From Serratia liquefaciens (GTDB taxonomy: Bacteria > Pseudomonadota > Gammaproteobacteria > Enterobacterales > Enterobacteriaceae): a stretch of 64,000 nt of DNA. The DNA lies in assembly GCA_012719855.1 (NCBI GenBank), contig JAAXZN010000015.1:1-64000 (forward strand), written 5' to 3'. Within the stretch, counting starts at the first letter, position 1. Each line of letters opens with the position of its first letter. Below the pieces are notes generated by a model, which worked only from the letters and a program-made list of their open reading frames with translations, searched no databases and was not told where the DNA came from. This document shows, piece by piece, positions 10,151-20,452 of this stretch. The position numbers and the translations under genes are program-made.

Positions 10151-13100
10151 TTACCCAAGGTTATGCCGCGCAACCGGCAGCAGGTAACGTTCTGTTTCGG
10201 CCAGAATTTGCGCTAAATAAGGATTATCCAACTGCCGGAATACCCGCTGCACATAAGGGTCTTCACCTTCTCCCGGAATGCGCTGATCGCCCTGCCAGGC
10301 CTGCAGCAACTTGGCCCGTGCCTTGATTTGCACGTCCTCATCCCAGTCAATCTGCTGCGTTTCCGGCTTGTAACATTGGCTCAGCCAAGCCCAGCCGCTT
10401 TTGTTCAGCAACAGCAACGGCTGACACAGACCGCGCTGATAACCGGCCACCAGTTCAGCCAGTTGTTCGCGGGCATCCTCTGCGCTCAGGGCGGCAAAAC
10501 GCCAGGCGGCTCCTTTGCGACCGTAAATACGGCTTTCCCCTGTGCCACCGGCACAGCAGTACACCAGGTGCTCCAGCCACAGCAATATCCCATCGACGGC
10601 CGACAGGGTGGATGGCCGCCAACGCAACAGTCCATCTTCCTGAACCTGATGCAACCAGCCGCTAATGCGCACGCCGGCAATGTCGATATCCAGTTCCAGA
10701 CTGTGCCCCTCACTGCGCTCTGCCCGCACCTGCTCAGCCAGTTCAGCCATCTCTTCCTGCTGCTTCTGCCAATAAATTTCACCGAATGGGCCAAAAGGTA
10801 ATCCGCCGGCGGCACGAACCCGCTGAAACAGGCGAGTGGCGTCTTCACCGTCAATCAGGGTGTTCAGCAGCTGGCTGTTGAACTGATAACGACTGAGATT
10901 ATCCAGGGTAAAGGGCTCTTCATCCGGCAGTTCGGTTTCTTCCAGAATGAAGCTGACCCCCAGGCGAAGTTGGAAGAAGGCGCGGATAGGGTGGCGATAG
11001 AATCGCAGCAAGTCGTCCAGCAAGATTTGGGTCTGCGCCTCCGGCAGCAGTGGCTGATTGAACGGCGGATGAGCAGCCCCTTTTCCATCGGCGGCCGGCA
11101 GCCATTCCGCGGCGTAGCTCTGATCTTCGGTTCCGGGCAGGAAGTTCTCGGCGGCAAACGGCATGCGCGAGTGCCAGTTAAGCAAGTGCTCACCCACCCG
11201 TTGCGCGCTGCCATCCGCGTCCAACGCCTCATCCCCCGGCAGGCAGTAGCTCTGTTCAAGGTATTCCAGCAGTTCGGTCACCAGCACCGAGGGATAACGT
11301 TCGCTGTTATCCTGAATGGAACGGCCAATAAAGCTGATATACAGCCGCTGCTGCGCCGACAGTATCGCCTCCAGGAACAGATAGCGGTCATCGTCACGGC
11401 GGCTACGATCGCCGCGCTTGACCTGCTGCGCCATCAGATCAAAGCCTAACGGCGGCAACGTACGCGGATAAACACCGTCATTCATGCCCAGCAGGCAAAC
11501 CACCTTGAACGGGATAGAACGCATGGGCATCAGGGTACAGAAATTGATTTGCCCGGCGAGGAAACGCTGGCTGATCCGCTCCTGATCGAGGCGCGACGCC
11601 AGTTCATCACGCAGGATGGACAGCGGCACCTCATCGGGATAACGGGCCGCCAATCCGAACTCGAACAGCTTGTTCCACTGCTGCTCAATCAGTGCCATGA
11701 CCACTTCGGTTTCATCGTCCTGCTCAAAGAAGGTCTCCAGCAGTTGGCGGCACAGCGGCTGCCATTCCGGCAGGGTACGCAGTTGCCCCAGCCGTTGCCG
11801 CCAGAGGCTCAACGCCGCCAGCAGCTCAGCTAACTGCCCAGCCAGCTCGGCGACCAATCCGCTCGATTCGTCGTAAGGTAAAACCCCCTGCCAGTCACCG
11901 GCATTGCTGTCCATGGCGTAGCCCAACAGCATGCGCGTAATGCCAAATTGCCAGGTGTGTTGCCCGGTGGCGGGCAAATCCAGTTCGCGAACGTTGTCGT
12001 CATCCAGGCCCCAGCGTACACCGGATTCACCCACCCAGTGGCGCAACAGACGCAAGCCCTCTTCCCGGATGGAGAATCGCGCCGCCAGTGCGGGAACCTC
12101 CAGCAGCGCCAGCACCTGCTCTGAGGTAAAACGGCTCTGGGGCAGATCCAACAGTGAAATAAACGCCTGCAGCGCCGGGTGGGCCTGGCTGGCTTTGCGG
12201 TCTGAAATGGCAAACGGCAGGTAGCGTTCCGGGGAAGCATTGCCGAATACCGCCTGGATATATGGTGTGTAATTGTCGATGTCCGCCACCATCACAATGA
12301 TATCGCGCGGCGTCAGCTCAGGGTCGTCCGCCAACATGCTCAATAACTGATCGTGCAGCACCTCAACCTCACGCTGCGGGCTGTGGCAAGCGTGCAGGCT
12401 GATGGAGCGATCGGCAGGATCCAGTTGTCGTTTGGTGGCGCTGCTTTCCAGCGTTTCCGGCGTGGTGCCGATAACCGCACTGTTCTTCAACTCCAGCATA
12501 TCGTACTGAATGCCATGCAGCAGGTTGTCCGCAGGGATATCGACAAATGCGAAAACTTCCTGCGCGGATTCGATCTGCGACAGTAAAAAGTGGTGGTCGC
12601 GTCCCAACTTGCCCCATGAGGCCAACAGCGGGTTCGGCAGGTCTTGCTCTCCGGCTTCATTAAACAGTGCGGCGGCATTATCAGGATCTTTGAATAACGC
12701 ATATTCGGTTTGATCCTGATAATGGCGTCGTTTGCGGCTCTGCAATTTCGCCAGGAATGATTGGCTCTGAATATCTCCCCAGTAGTAGCGGCACGGGTTA
12801 GTGAACATCAGGTGAACATCAATGTGCCTGCCCAGCGCCTGGAGGGCTTCCAGATAGACCGGCGGCAATGCCGAAATGCCGCAGATAAAGACCCGTGGCG
12901 GCAATCCTGCCGGGGGCTGCTGCGCCTTTTCCAACTCGTTGATAAAACGGCGATACAGGTTGGCGCGATGCCATTCCGGCTGCCCCAATTCCGCGGTGTA
13001 CTCTACCAGGCGCGCCCACAGCGGAGCCTGCCATTGCTGCGCTTCCGCCAGTCCCTCAACGCGTTCGCCCTTCTGCCAGCTTTCCAGCCATTGCGGGCGA

Positions 13101-13522
13101 TACACCAGGTATTGGTCAAACAGGTCAGCCACCCGACCGGCCAGCTGATGAATTTTACGTTTGTCGCCGTCGTCGGTGAGGTAATGCTGCAGTGGCGCAA
13201 ATTCGGGCTGGGTGAGTAAATCGGGCAGCAGCCACATCAGCTTCCAGGTCATGGCGTCTTTACTGAAGGCGCTCTCTTTCGGAATACCCGGTAACACCCG
13301 GGTAAACATGTCCCAGATGAAGGTAGCCGGCAGGGGGAAAGCGATGTTGGCGGCGATGCCGAACTGCTCCGCCAGCTGCATCTGCAACCACTGCGCCATA
13401 CCGGGGCTCTGCACCAGCACCACCTCCTGTTGGAAAGGATCGGCCAATGGCTCTCTGGCTATCAAAATGCTGGTCAGCGTTTTTAACACGTCCAACTGAT
13501 TGGAGTGATAAACCTTAAACAT
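10151..13522 (-). CDS. recC: RecBCD gamma subunit RecC, Chi recognition
   Basis: RecC is the scaffold of RecBCD and reads the Chi sequence through an inactivated helicase/nuclease fold. The protein has 1123 residues (E. coli 1122), opens with MFKVYHSNQLDVLKTL and is alignable by eye throughout; stretches such as FCTLMPMRSIPFKVVCLLGM are typical. It is upstream of ptrA with a 188-bp gap (9963-10150), where I see AT-rich sequence and no convincing gene, so recC probably has its own transcript and ptrA-recB-recD another. Confidence 0.97.
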   Translation of the reverse strand: MFKVYHSNQLDVLKTLTSILIAREPLADPFQQEVVLVQSPGMAQWLQMQLAEQFGIAANIAFPLPATFIWDMFTRVLPGIPKESAFSKDAMTWKLMWLLPDLLTQPEFAPLQHYLTDDGDKRKIHQLAGRVADLFDQYLVYRPQWLESWQKGERVEGLAEAQQWQAPLWARLVEYTAELGQPEWHRANLYRRFINELEKAQQPPAGLPPRVFICGISALPPVYLEALQALGRHIDVHLMFTNPCRYYWGDIQSQSFLAKLQSRKRRHYQDQTEYALFKDPDNAAALFNEAGEQDLPNPLLASWGKLGRDHHFLLSQIESAQEVFAFVDIPADNLLHGIQYDMLELKNSAVIGTTPETLESSATKRQLDPADRSISLHACHSPQREVEVLHDQLLSMLADDPELTPRDIIVMVADIDNYTPYIQAVFGNASPERYLPFAISDRKASQAHPALQAFISLLDLPQSRFTSEQVLALLEVPALAARFSIREEGLRLLRHWVGESGVRWGLDDDNVRELDLPATGQHTWQFGITRMLLGYAMDSNAGDWQGVLPYDESSGLVAELAGQLAELLAALSLWRQRLGQLRTLPEWQPLCRQLLETFFEQDDETEVVMALIEQQWNKLFEFGLAARYPDEVPLSILRDELASRLDQERISQRFLAGQINFCTLMPMRSIPFKVVCLLGMNDGVYPRTLPPLGFDLMAQQVKRGDRSRRDDDRYLFLEAILSAQQRLYISFIGRSIQDNSERYPSVLVTELLEYLEQSYCLPGDEALDADGSAQRVGEHLLNWHSRMPFAAENFLPGTEDQSYAAEWLPAADGKGAAHPPFNQPLLPEAQTQILLDDLLRFYRHPIRAFFQLRLGVSFILEETELPDEEPFTLDNLSRYQFNSQLLNTLIDGEDATRLFQRVRAAGGLPFGPFGEIYWQKQQEEMAELAEQVRAERSEGHSLELDIDIAGVRISGWLHQVQEDGLLRWRPSTLSAVDGILLWLEHLVYCCAGGTGESRIYGRKGAAWRFAALSAEDAREQLAELVAGYQRGLCQPLLLLNKSGWAWLSQCYKPETQQIDWDEDVQIKARAKLLQAWQGDQRIPGEGEDPYVQRVFRQLDNPYLAQILAETERYLLPVARHNLG

Positions 13523-13555
13523 TGGGCGCTCCCTTAAAACAAAATATGTGCCGGA

Positions 13556-13930
13556 TCACTGGCGCATGCAGTACCAACGACTGAGTTCCGCCCACTGCCG
13601 TTGAGGCGTTTGTATTCTTACCACTAACCGCTGGCAGGCAGTCTGTGGGCTGCTCAAGCCGGTCTCACGCCGCCAGCCGGCTGCCAATGGCGGTAGCCCG
13701 GCATCCGTACGCCCGGAAGCGGCGAACACTTCCAGATGCTGATGCGCCAACGACCACGCCTGTCGATACTGCCACTGACGCTGGAACGACTGCAACAGCA
13801 CCTGATGATACTGTAACAACCCCAGCAGCGACACCGCGAACAGCAACGCGGCAACCAGGACCTCCGGCAAACTGAAGCCCCGCTGACGCCATAAGGTCGC
13901 GTCAGAGGCATCCGTTGGGTTAATCCTCAC
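13556..13930 (-). CDS. ppdC: Prepilin peptidase-dependent protein C (minor pseudopilin)
   Basis: The protein carries a type IV prepilin N-terminus, RQRGFSLPEVLVAALLF, where prepilin peptidase would cut after the Gly and methylate the Phe; a single hydrophobic helix follows, then a short C-terminal globular part with two Cys. No ATG fits the frame near this motif. I prefer the GTG at 13930, which overlaps the end of ygdB by 11 bases and gives 124 residues (E. coli about 107); the start is uncertain. It is last of the four-gene pseudopilin operon downstream of thyA. Confidence 0.75.
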   Translation of the reverse strand: MRINPTDASDATLWRQRGFSLPEVLVAALLFAVSLLGLLQYHQVLLQSFQRQWQYRQAWSLAHQHLEVFAASGRTDAGLPPLAAGWRRETGLSSPQTACQRLVVRIQTPQRQWAELSRWYCMRQ

Positions 13931-14366
13931 AGTCCGCCTGCTTTTTTTCAGGGCAAAAATCCAGCCATCCGCCGGTTTCTGCCCTGAGCGCAATCTCTCC
14001 GGTTGCGCCCTCAGGTTTGGTCCGTTGATATAACCGCAAAGGCTCTGCGCCATTCATCGGTGCTTCACCACGCACCAGAACAATGTCCGCCTGGGAGGAT
14101 AATTTTGCACAGGCGCGTAGCGCATCAGCTTGCCGGCACCACCAGCCACTGACGCTCAATTGCCCGCGAGGCCAGGTCTGGGCCACACCCCAGCTGAGCG
14201 CCGAAGCGGCCTGATTGTAAGCCCGTAAATAGCGCTTCTCGTCGGTCGCCAGCAGCAAAGCGCTATCCAGTTGCCGGTGCTGGGCATTCAACAGCATCAG
14301 CCCCATCACCAACAGCATCATCACGGCCGCCAGAGTACTGCCGCCCCGCTCTGCGCCGGCGCTCAT
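13920..14366 (-). CDS. ygdB: YgdB-type pseudopilin-operon protein (DUF2509 family)
   Basis: A 148-residue protein with an N-terminal hydrophobic helix (GGSTLAAVMMLLVMGLMLLN) and no classic GFTLxE cleavage motif, like E. coli YgdB. It lies between ppdB and ppdC and overlaps both by a few bases, which implies coupled translation. PilX-like minor pilins of type IV pili are of this general kind, so a role in a pilus or pseudopilus tip is possible. The function is not proven in any enterobacterium that I know. Confidence 0.8.
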   Translation of the reverse strand: MSAGAERGGSTLAAVMMLLVMGLMLLNAQHRQLDSALLLATDEKRYLRAYNQAASALSWGVAQTWPRGQLSVSGWWCRQADALRACAKLSSQADIVLVRGEAPMNGAEPLRLYQRTKPEGATGEIALRAETGGWLDFCPEKKQADCED

Positions 14367-14941
14367 GGCAGCGAGGCCATATTGACCGCCCAGACCAGGC
14401 TGCGACGTATGCCGTCGTCCGCTTTCGAACGGCCACTCAGCGCCAGCGCAGCCCAGGTTTTACCGCTGTCGCCCAGATGCGTTTCAATGCTGAAGGCTTC
14501 GATGCGCACTTCATCGTTATCGAGCAAACGTTCCCAGCCACCGCCCCGGCAATGGTTCACACCCCGCTGCCCTTCCAACATTCCCTGACGCAGGCGATAA
14601 CCGAAATAGTCGGCATCAGCGCCGGAATCCTCCCAACGACCATTACGGCTGATGTCATAGGCGACTATCACGCAACTGCCCGCCGCTTCTCCGGGAAGGT
14701 GGCTAATCAGTATCGGTTGCCCACGGCACTGCCCGGCGCAGAAACCGGCTCGACGCAGATCTTTCTCAATGCCAAAGGCCAACTGCCGCAATACCGATTC
14801 CAGCCGGTAGTGCCTGCCGACATCGACACTGTGCTGGCGCAACACCGGATAGGTTTTGGCAGCAGCAAGCGTAATCAGGCTGCCAAACGTCAATGCCAGC
14901 ATGACCTCCGGCAGCGTAAAACCCCGCTCTAAGGCTGACAT
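14363..14941 (-). CDS. ppdB: Prepilin peptidase-dependent protein B (minor pseudopilin)
   Basis: The protein starts MSALERGFTLPEVMLALTFG, a textbook prepilin signal with the Gly-Phe cut and Glu at mature position 5, followed by a hydrophobic helix and a globular domain with Cys pairs (GFCAGQC). It has 192 residues. It overlaps ppdA by 13 bases and ygdB by 4. PilW/PilJ-type minor pilins that prime type IV pilus assembly are the nearest functional model (inference). Confidence 0.9.
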   Translation of the reverse strand: MSALERGFTLPEVMLALTFGSLITLAAAKTYPVLRQHSVDVGRHYRLESVLRQLAFGIEKDLRRAGFCAGQCRGQPILISHLPGEAAGSCVIVAYDISRNGRWEDSGADADYFGYRLRQGMLEGQRGVNHCRGGGWERLLDNDEVRIEAFSIETHLGDSGKTWAALALSGRSKADDGIRRSLVWAVNMASLP

Positions 14942-15435
14942 AGCGCAATCCCCCTTATGCTCATCCCTTCACTGCACAGCCGCAGCCGCCCCTTGGCAGA
15001 CAGCACCAATCTCAGGCTGCCTGCACCGTTGCTGAGCACCATATGCCCCGCCTGCGCGTTATTGCGCAGGCCATAAAACCCCATCTCTTTTTGGGTATGG
15101 CCCGCCAGCCGCAGATCAGGGTAGTGCGGCTTGAAGATGTCATCGTCGAGTGCAGCGCAATTTGCAGGCCTTTGACCTTCGCCGATACACCAGGCCGTTC
15201 CGGGTTTAATCCCCAGCAGCGCCGTGCGGTTGTGCCAATTGGCATCAGCCTGCAACCGGTTGAGAAAAGCCAACAGTTGTTGTGCGGTGTGTTCCAACCG
15301 CAAAGCCTGCTGATAATGACGCCAGTGGCTGACGCCCCAGCCCGTCAGCAGACCCGCCAGGGTAATCACCACCAGCAGTTCTATCAGCGTCATGCCGCGC
15401 TGGCCATCGGGGTTAAAATTCATCTCGTTGTTCAT
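14929..15435 (-). CDS. ppdA: Prepilin peptidase-dependent protein A (pseudopilin)
   Basis: First gene of the pseudopilin operon. The motif GQRGMTLIELLVVITLAGLL is a GspH/FimT-type prepilin signal (cut after RG, Glu at mature position 5). I start it at the ATG at 15435 (MNNEMNFNPDG); an ATG at 15423 is equally possible because neither has a strong ribosome site. The open frame runs upstream to 15588 without support. About 168 residues, with C-terminal Cys residues like other minor pilins. It follows thyA, from which it is separated by a terminator. Confidence 0.85.
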   Translation of the reverse strand: MNNEMNFNPDGQRGMTLIELLVVITLAGLLTGWGVSHWRHYQQALRLEHTAQQLLAFLNRLQADANWHNRTALLGIKPGTAWCIGEGQRPANCAALDDDIFKPHYPDLRLAGHTQKEMGFYGLRNNAQAGHMVLSNGAGSLRLVLSAKGRLRLCSEGMSIRGIALCQP

Positions 15436-15570
15436 GCCGGCCAGTGTAATCAGGCGCGTAACAGGATAAAGGGGGACTTTTCGGCCCTGAAGCGCACCGC
15501 ACAGGCTTTCTATGCAACAGATGAACAAGCACAACAAAATGCGATGCAGTACGCAGAGAGGGAACGGCAG

Positions 15571-15600
15571 GAAAAGATAAGGGCGCAACCTGTGCGCCCT
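15571..15600 (-). terminator. Terminator after thyA
   Basis: The perfect 8-bp stem AGGGCGCA (15580-15587) / TGCGCCCT (15593-15600), with a 5-base loop, is followed on the minus strand by TATCTTTTC. It lies 25 bases downstream of the thyA stop and separates the lgt-thyA operon from ppdA. Confidence 0.7.
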
Positions 15601-15624
15601 CGGGGATAACCTATGCGGGAAAAG

Positions 15625-16419
15625 TCAGATGGCAACCGGTGCCTTGATTGGAGGGTGCGGATCGTACCCTTCGATTTCAAAATCTTCGAAACGGTAATCG
15701 AACAGCGATGCCGGTTTGCGTTTGATCACCAGCTTCGGCAAGGCACGCGGTTCACGCGTCAGCTGCAGCTGGGTTTGTTCCATATGGTTGCTGTACAGGT
15801 GGGTATCACCGCCGGTCCAGACGAAATCACCCACTTCCAGATCGCATTGCTGCGCCATCATATGCACCAACAGCGCGTAGCTGGCAATGTTGAACGGCAG
15901 GCCGAGGAACACATCGCACGAACGCTGGTACAGTTGGCATGACAATTTGCCGTCCGCCACATAGAACTGGAAGAACGCATGGCATGGTGCCAGCGCCATC
16001 TGATCCAACTCACCCACGTTCCAGGCCGAGACTATGATGCGGCGTGAATCCGGATCCTGTTTCAACTGGTTCAGCACCGTGGTCAACTGGTCGATCTGAC
16101 GGCCGTCTGCGGCTCCCCAGGCACGCCACTGTTTACCGTATACCGGGCCAAGGTCGCCGTTTTCGTCGGCCCACTCGTCCCAGATGCTGACCTTGTTTTC
16201 CTTCAGGTAAGCCACGTTGGTGTCACCGTTCAGGAACCACAACAGTTCATGGATGATCGAACGCAGGTGACATTTTTTGGTGGTCACCAACGGGAAGCCT
16301 TCCTGCAAATTGAAACGCATCTGGTGGCCGAAAATCGACAGCGTGCCAGTGCCGGTACGGTCGGCTTTAGGGGTGCCCTCGGCGAGCACTTTGTTCATCA
16401 AATCCAGATACTGTTTCAT
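15625..16419 (-). CDS. thyA: Thymidylate synthase
   Basis: ThyA methylates dUMP to dTMP with methylene-tetrahydrofolate. The 264-residue length equals E. coli, and the catalytic cysteine is C146 in [10 protein letters not shown]. Conserved [16 protein letters not shown] near residues 21-36 and [17 protein letters not shown] are present. It lies 7 bases after lgt on the same strand, so the two are co-transcribed as in E. coli. A hairpin terminator follows. Confidence 0.98.
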   Translation of the reverse strand: MKQYLDLMNKVLAEGTPKADRTGTGTLSIFGHQMRFNLQEGFPLVTTKKCHLRSIIHELLWFLNGDTNVAYLKENKVSIWDEWADENGDLGPVYGKQWRAWGAADGRQIDQLTTVLNQLKQDPDSRRIIVSAWNVGELDQMALAPCHAFFQFYVADGKLSCQLYQRSCDVFLGLPFNIASYALLVHMMAQQCDLEVGDFVWTGGDTHLYSNHMEQTQLQLTREPRALPKLVIKRKPASLFDYRFEDFEIEGYDPHPPIKAPVAI

Positions 16420-16426
16420 TTGTTCC

Positions 16427-17299
16427 TCACGACAGTTGTTGCTGCGGGCGACGACGATACGCCCAAATCATCATAATAATACCGGCCACCACCATAGGAA
16501 CGGACAGGATCTGCCCCATGCTGATTACGCCGTCGAACAGGCCGAGCTGGGCATCCGGCTGGCGGAAAGCTTCGACGATAATGCGGAAGATGCCATAACC
16601 AATCAGGAACAGGCCGGAGACGGCGCCCATCGGCCGCGGTTTGCGGATAAACAGGTTCAGAATGATAAACAGCACCACGCCTTCAAGCAGCAGTTCATAC
16701 AGCTGGGACGGGTGGCGCGGCAGCACGCCGTATTGATTCAGGATCGGCAGCAGCTGCGGATCGGCGGCGGCAAGCGCTACGTCTTCCGCTCGTGAACTTG
16801 GGAACAACATCGCCCATGGGGTATCGGTGGTAACACGGCCCCAGAGTTCGCCGTTGATAAAGTTGCCCAAGCGGCCGGCGCCCAGGCCGAAGGGGATCAG
16901 CGGGGCAATAAAATCAGAAACTTGGAAGAAGGTGCGTTTGGTACGGCGAGCGAACCAGAACATCACCAGAATAACCCCCATCAGGCCGCCGTGGAACGAC
17001 ATACCGCCATCCCAGACTTTGAACAGATAGAGCGGATTATCCAGGAACAGCGGCAGGTTGTAGAACAACACATAGCCCACGCGACCACCGATGAACACAC
17101 CGAGGAAACCGGCATACAGCAGGTTCTCTACTTCATCCTTGGTCCAGCAGCTGCCCGGTTTGTTGGCTCGGCGCACCGCCAGCCACATGGCAAAAACGAA
17201 GCCAACCAGGTACATCAGACCGTACCAATGCAGAGAGACCGGGCCGATAGAGAAAATCACCGGATCAAATTTAGGAAACGCCAGATAGCTATTGGTCAT
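16427..17299 (-). CDS. lgt: Phosphatidylglycerol-prolipoprotein diacylglyceryl transferase
   Basis: Lgt adds diacylglycerol to the lipobox cysteine of prolipoproteins, the first step of lipoprotein maturation, in the inner membrane. The 290-residue protein has about seven membrane helices. Essential residues are in place with E. coli numbering: H103 in SFHGGLMG, and R143 and N146 in [16 protein letters not shown]. It sits between ptsP and thyA. The 190-bp gap to ptsP (17300-17489) is long enough for its own promoter. Confidence 0.98.
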   Translation of the reverse strand: MTNSYLAFPKFDPVIFSIGPVSLHWYGLMYLVGFVFAMWLAVRRANKPGSCWTKDEVENLLYAGFLGVFIGGRVGYVLFYNLPLFLDNPLYLFKVWDGGMSFHGGLMGVILVMFWFARRTKRTFFQVSDFIAPLIPFGLGAGRLGNFINGELWGRVTTDTPWAMLFPSSRAEDVALAAADPQLLPILNQYGVLPRHPSQLYELLLEGVVLFIILNLFIRKPRPMGAVSGLFLIGYGIFRIIVEAFRQPDAQLGLFDGVISMGQILSVPMVVAGIIMMIWAYRRRPQQQLS

Positions 17300-17489
17300 C
17301 TATCACCACAACATGTCTATTATTCTTCCCCATCCGGGGGCGGCAGGTGCCAAACGCGGTGAAACGCAGCAGGAGCACTTTTTCCGTTGCTTTCAACACA
17401 GTGAGGAGGCGGATAATAGCATAAGCTTAAGCGTCTCCGGACTGGACTGCTGGGAAAAGTTCTGTAAAAAAATCAGTCAGCCTGCGGCG

Positions 17490-19736
17490 TTATTTGCCGC
17501 CGCGGATCAACCCGCCCATGCCGCGCCGCTCCATAAACGCCGCCACCTGATGGCGCACTTCGGTGGTCATTTGGGCACTGAGAACCCGCTGAGCCAGCAC
17601 TTCGGCATCGGAAAGCTCAATATGCCGCAGCAGATACTTGATACGCGCCACGCTACGTCCGTTCATGCTCAGATTGCGGTAGCCCATGCCCACCAGCAGC
17701 AAAGCCCCCATGGGATCGCCGGCCAGTTCACCGCACAACCCCACCGGCAGCCCGACGGCCTGGGCCTGAACGACAATCATCTTTAGCACCTGCAGCATGG
17801 AAGGATGCAGGCTGTCGTAGAGCGACGCCACTCGGGTATTGTTGCGATCCACCGCCAACAGGTACTGGGTCAGGTCGTTGGTGCCGACCGAAATAAATTC
17901 CACCCGCCCGGCCAGATGCGGGATCAGGAAGATCATCGAGGGCACTTCCAGCATTACGCCAAGTTTGGGTTTCGGAATTTCATACCCCAACACCTCTTCC
18001 ACTTCCCGCCCGGCGCGGTCGATCAGGCGTCGGGCCTCGTCGATCTCTTCCAGACTGGTGATCATCGGCAGCAAAATGCCCAGGTTGCCGGTACCGGCAT
18101 TGGCACGCAGCATGGCGCGCACCTGGATCAGGAAGATTTCCGGCTGATCCAGGGTAATGCGGATACCGCGCCAGCCCAGACAGGGGTTCTCTTCGCTGAT
18201 GGGCATATAAGGCAGTTGCTTATCGGCACCGATATCCAGCGTGCGCAGCGTCACCGGCTTGTTCGGATAGAGCTGCAACATGCCCTGATATTGAGCGACC
18301 TGTTCCTCTTCGGAAGGGAAGCCACTCTGCAGCATAAAAGGAATTTCGGTACGATAGAGGCCGACGCCATCGACGCGCCCCCCCAGCAATTGCTCGTGTT
18401 CCGGGCTAAGACCGGCGTTGAGCATCACCTGCACTCGCTCGCCGCTTTTGAGCTGGGCCGGCTGTTCGACGTCGTCTTCCGCCAATCGGCTTAATTCCAG
18501 CTCTTCGCTGATCAGCCGCTGGTATTCCTGCACCAGCACCGGTTCCGGATCAACCAGCAGTTCGCCGCGATAGCCATCGACAATCAGCAGGCGCTGGCTG
18601 AGCAATGCGGGTTGAATATCGGCCCCCATCACCGTCGGCACGCCCATCGCGCGCACCAAAATGGCCGCATGCGAGTTGGCGGCACCGTCGCGGACTACCA
18701 CGCCTACCAGCCTTTCCTGTGGCATTTCGGCCAACAAGGTAGCGGTCAGTTCATCGGCCACCAGCACAAAACGCGCCGGCCACTGGGTTGCGCCCTGAGT
18801 GGTATCGTCGAGGTGAAATAAAAGGCGCTGGCCAAGCGCGCGCAGATCGCTGGCGCGCTCGCGCATGTAGGTGTCTTGCAGGCTGGCGAACTGGGCGGCA
18901 AAGACTTCGATCACCTGTTTCACCGCCCATTCGGCTACCGAGCCAGCATCGATCTCGGCGAAAAGTTCGCGCTTGAGACGGGCGTCGTTCAACAGGTGAG
19001 AGTAAAGATCGAAAATCGCCGCGCTCTCTTTTTGCGAACTTGCGGCAAAGCGCTTGCTGAAACGGCGGAACTCCGCCCCGGCTTCTTCCAGCGCCTGGGT
19101 CAGGCGTTCACGTTCGCTGGCGGTATCGAGCGTTGAGGCCTTGTAAACCTGATCGAGTGACGGCTGACTGCTGTCTTGCCAACCTTCAGCCACCGCCACG
19201 CCTGGCGATGCCGCCAGCGCACGAATGCGCGTCTGGCGATACTGGCCAAAAAGAGCGTTAAGCTGCGATTGGGAAAGGATACCGGCCATTTGCGTGGCCA
19301 GCGTCACCATAAAAGACTCTTCGCTTTCGTCGAACTGGCGCAGCTCACGCTGCTGAACCACCAATACGCCCAAAAGTTGACGACGATGAATGATCGGCAC
19401 GCCAAGGAAGGATCGGAACCGATCCTCCTTCACCTGGGGAATATATTTGAAGCTGGGGTGGCTCTGCGCATCCGCCAGGTTAATCGGCTCCGCACGGCGC
19501 CCAACCAGGCCGACGATGCCTTCATCAAAGGCCAGTGCGATAGTGCGCCCACGCGGTTTTTTTAACCCGCGTGTCGCCATCAGGTAATAACAGCGGCGGT
19601 CATTGTCTGCCAGATAGATGGAGCAGACTTCCGTATCCATTGCCAGACAGGTCTCATTAACCAAAAGATCCAGCGCATCTGTCAGGCTGGCCGCCGCGGC
19701 CACCTTCTCAACAATTTCTCGCAAGCGCGTGAGCAT
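17490..19736 (-). CDS. ptsP: Phosphoenolpyruvate-protein phosphotransferase PtsP (EI-Ntr)
   Basis: EI-Ntr starts the nitrogen PTS relay to NPr and EIIA-Ntr, which signals nitrogen and potassium status. It has 748 residues: an N-terminal GAF domain (about 1-165), the swivelling phosphohistidine domain with GAANSHAAILVRAMG (active His in NSHA), and the PEP-binding barrel with MLEVPSM, SVGTNDLTQYLLAVDRNN and the cysteine motif GLCGELAGD. Gene order rppH-ptsP-lgt-thyA is as in E. coli; 12 bases separate it from rppH. Confidence 0.98.
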   Translation of the reverse strand: MLTRLREIVEKVAAAASLTDALDLLVNETCLAMDTEVCSIYLADNDRRCYYLMATRGLKKPRGRTIALAFDEGIVGLVGRRAEPINLADAQSHPSFKYIPQVKEDRFRSFLGVPIIHRRQLLGVLVVQQRELRQFDESEESFMVTLATQMAGILSQSQLNALFGQYRQTRIRALAASPGVAVAEGWQDSSQPSLDQVYKASTLDTASERERLTQALEEAGAEFRRFSKRFAASSQKESAAIFDLYSHLLNDARLKRELFAEIDAGSVAEWAVKQVIEVFAAQFASLQDTYMRERASDLRALGQRLLFHLDDTTQGATQWPARFVLVADELTATLLAEMPQERLVGVVVRDGAANSHAAILVRAMGVPTVMGADIQPALLSQRLLIVDGYRGELLVDPEPVLVQEYQRLISEELELSRLAEDDVEQPAQLKSGERVQVMLNAGLSPEHEQLLGGRVDGVGLYRTEIPFMLQSGFPSEEEQVAQYQGMLQLYPNKPVTLRTLDIGADKQLPYMPISEENPCLGWRGIRITLDQPEIFLIQVRAMLRANAGTGNLGILLPMITSLEEIDEARRLIDRAGREVEEVLGYEIPKPKLGVMLEVPSMIFLIPHLAGRVEFISVGTNDLTQYLLAVDRNNTRVASLYDSLHPSMLQVLKMIVVQAQAVGLPVGLCGELAGDPMGALLLVGMGYRNLSMNGRSVARIKYLLRHIELSDAEVLAQRVLSAQMTTEVRHQVAAFMERRGMGGLIRGGK

Positions 19737-19748
19737 AGTCGGCTTAAC

Positions 19749-20276
19749 TTAACCTCTCTTCCGGCGATAAGCGGGGGTCTGCCGCTGTGCTGCCTGCTCC
19801 TGCATCGGCATCACGGTGACGGCGAATTCTTTCATCACCCGGCGGTAAACGTCGCGTTTGAACGACACCACCTGGCGCACCGGATACCAAAAACTCACCC
19901 AGCGCCAGCCGTCAAACTCCGGCGTGCTGCTGCGTTGCATATTGATATCAGCGTCATTGCACATTAACTGCAACAGAAACCATTTCTGCTTTTGGCCGAT
20001 ACAAACCGGCTTTGTGTCCCAACGCACCAAACGTTTTGGCAATTTATAGCGCAACCAGTTGCGGGTTGAGGCCAGGATACGCACATCCTTTTTGCTCAGC
20101 CCCACTTCTTCGAACAGCTCACGGTACATGGCCTGTTCTGCGGTTTCACCAGGGTTGATCCCCCCTTGGGGAAACTGCCAGGAGTGTTGACCGTAACGGC
20201 GAGCCCACAGGACTTGCCCCTGACGATTACAGATTACGATACCAACATTCGGGCGGTAGCCATCATCATCGATCAC
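19749..20276 (-). CDS. rppH: RNA pyrophosphohydrolase RppH (Nudix)
   Basis: RppH removes pyrophosphate from the 5' end of mRNA and so triggers RNase E decay. The Nudix box spans residues 38-60 (GGINPGE...RELFEEVGL), with the catalytic Glu pair in REL-FEE. 175 residues, E. coli 176. The C-terminal tail is basic. It is the first gene of the rppH-ptsP run, with its promoter in the DnaA-box-rich gap toward mutH. Confidence 0.97.
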   Translation of the reverse strand: MIDDDGYRPNVGIVICNRQGQVLWARRYGQHSWQFPQGGINPGETAEQAMYRELFEEVGLSKKDVRILASTRNWLRYKLPKRLVRWDTKPVCIGQKQKWFLLQLMCNDADINMQRSSTPEFDGWRWVSFWYPVRQVVSFKRDVYRRVMKEFAVTVMPMQEQAAQRQTPAYRRKRG

Positions 20277-20452
20277 CGGACTACCTCGATAAGCTTAAAT
20301 TCGCATAGATACCCTGATTGTTTCACACAAGCTACAGGCGGTAAACCACTGCTTTGCGGCACCGCAGACCGGATAACATTGGGATAACTCACAGATAATG
20401 GCAAAGTTATAAACATGTGAAGCCGTTTACACGCGGTTTTATTCACTTTTTC

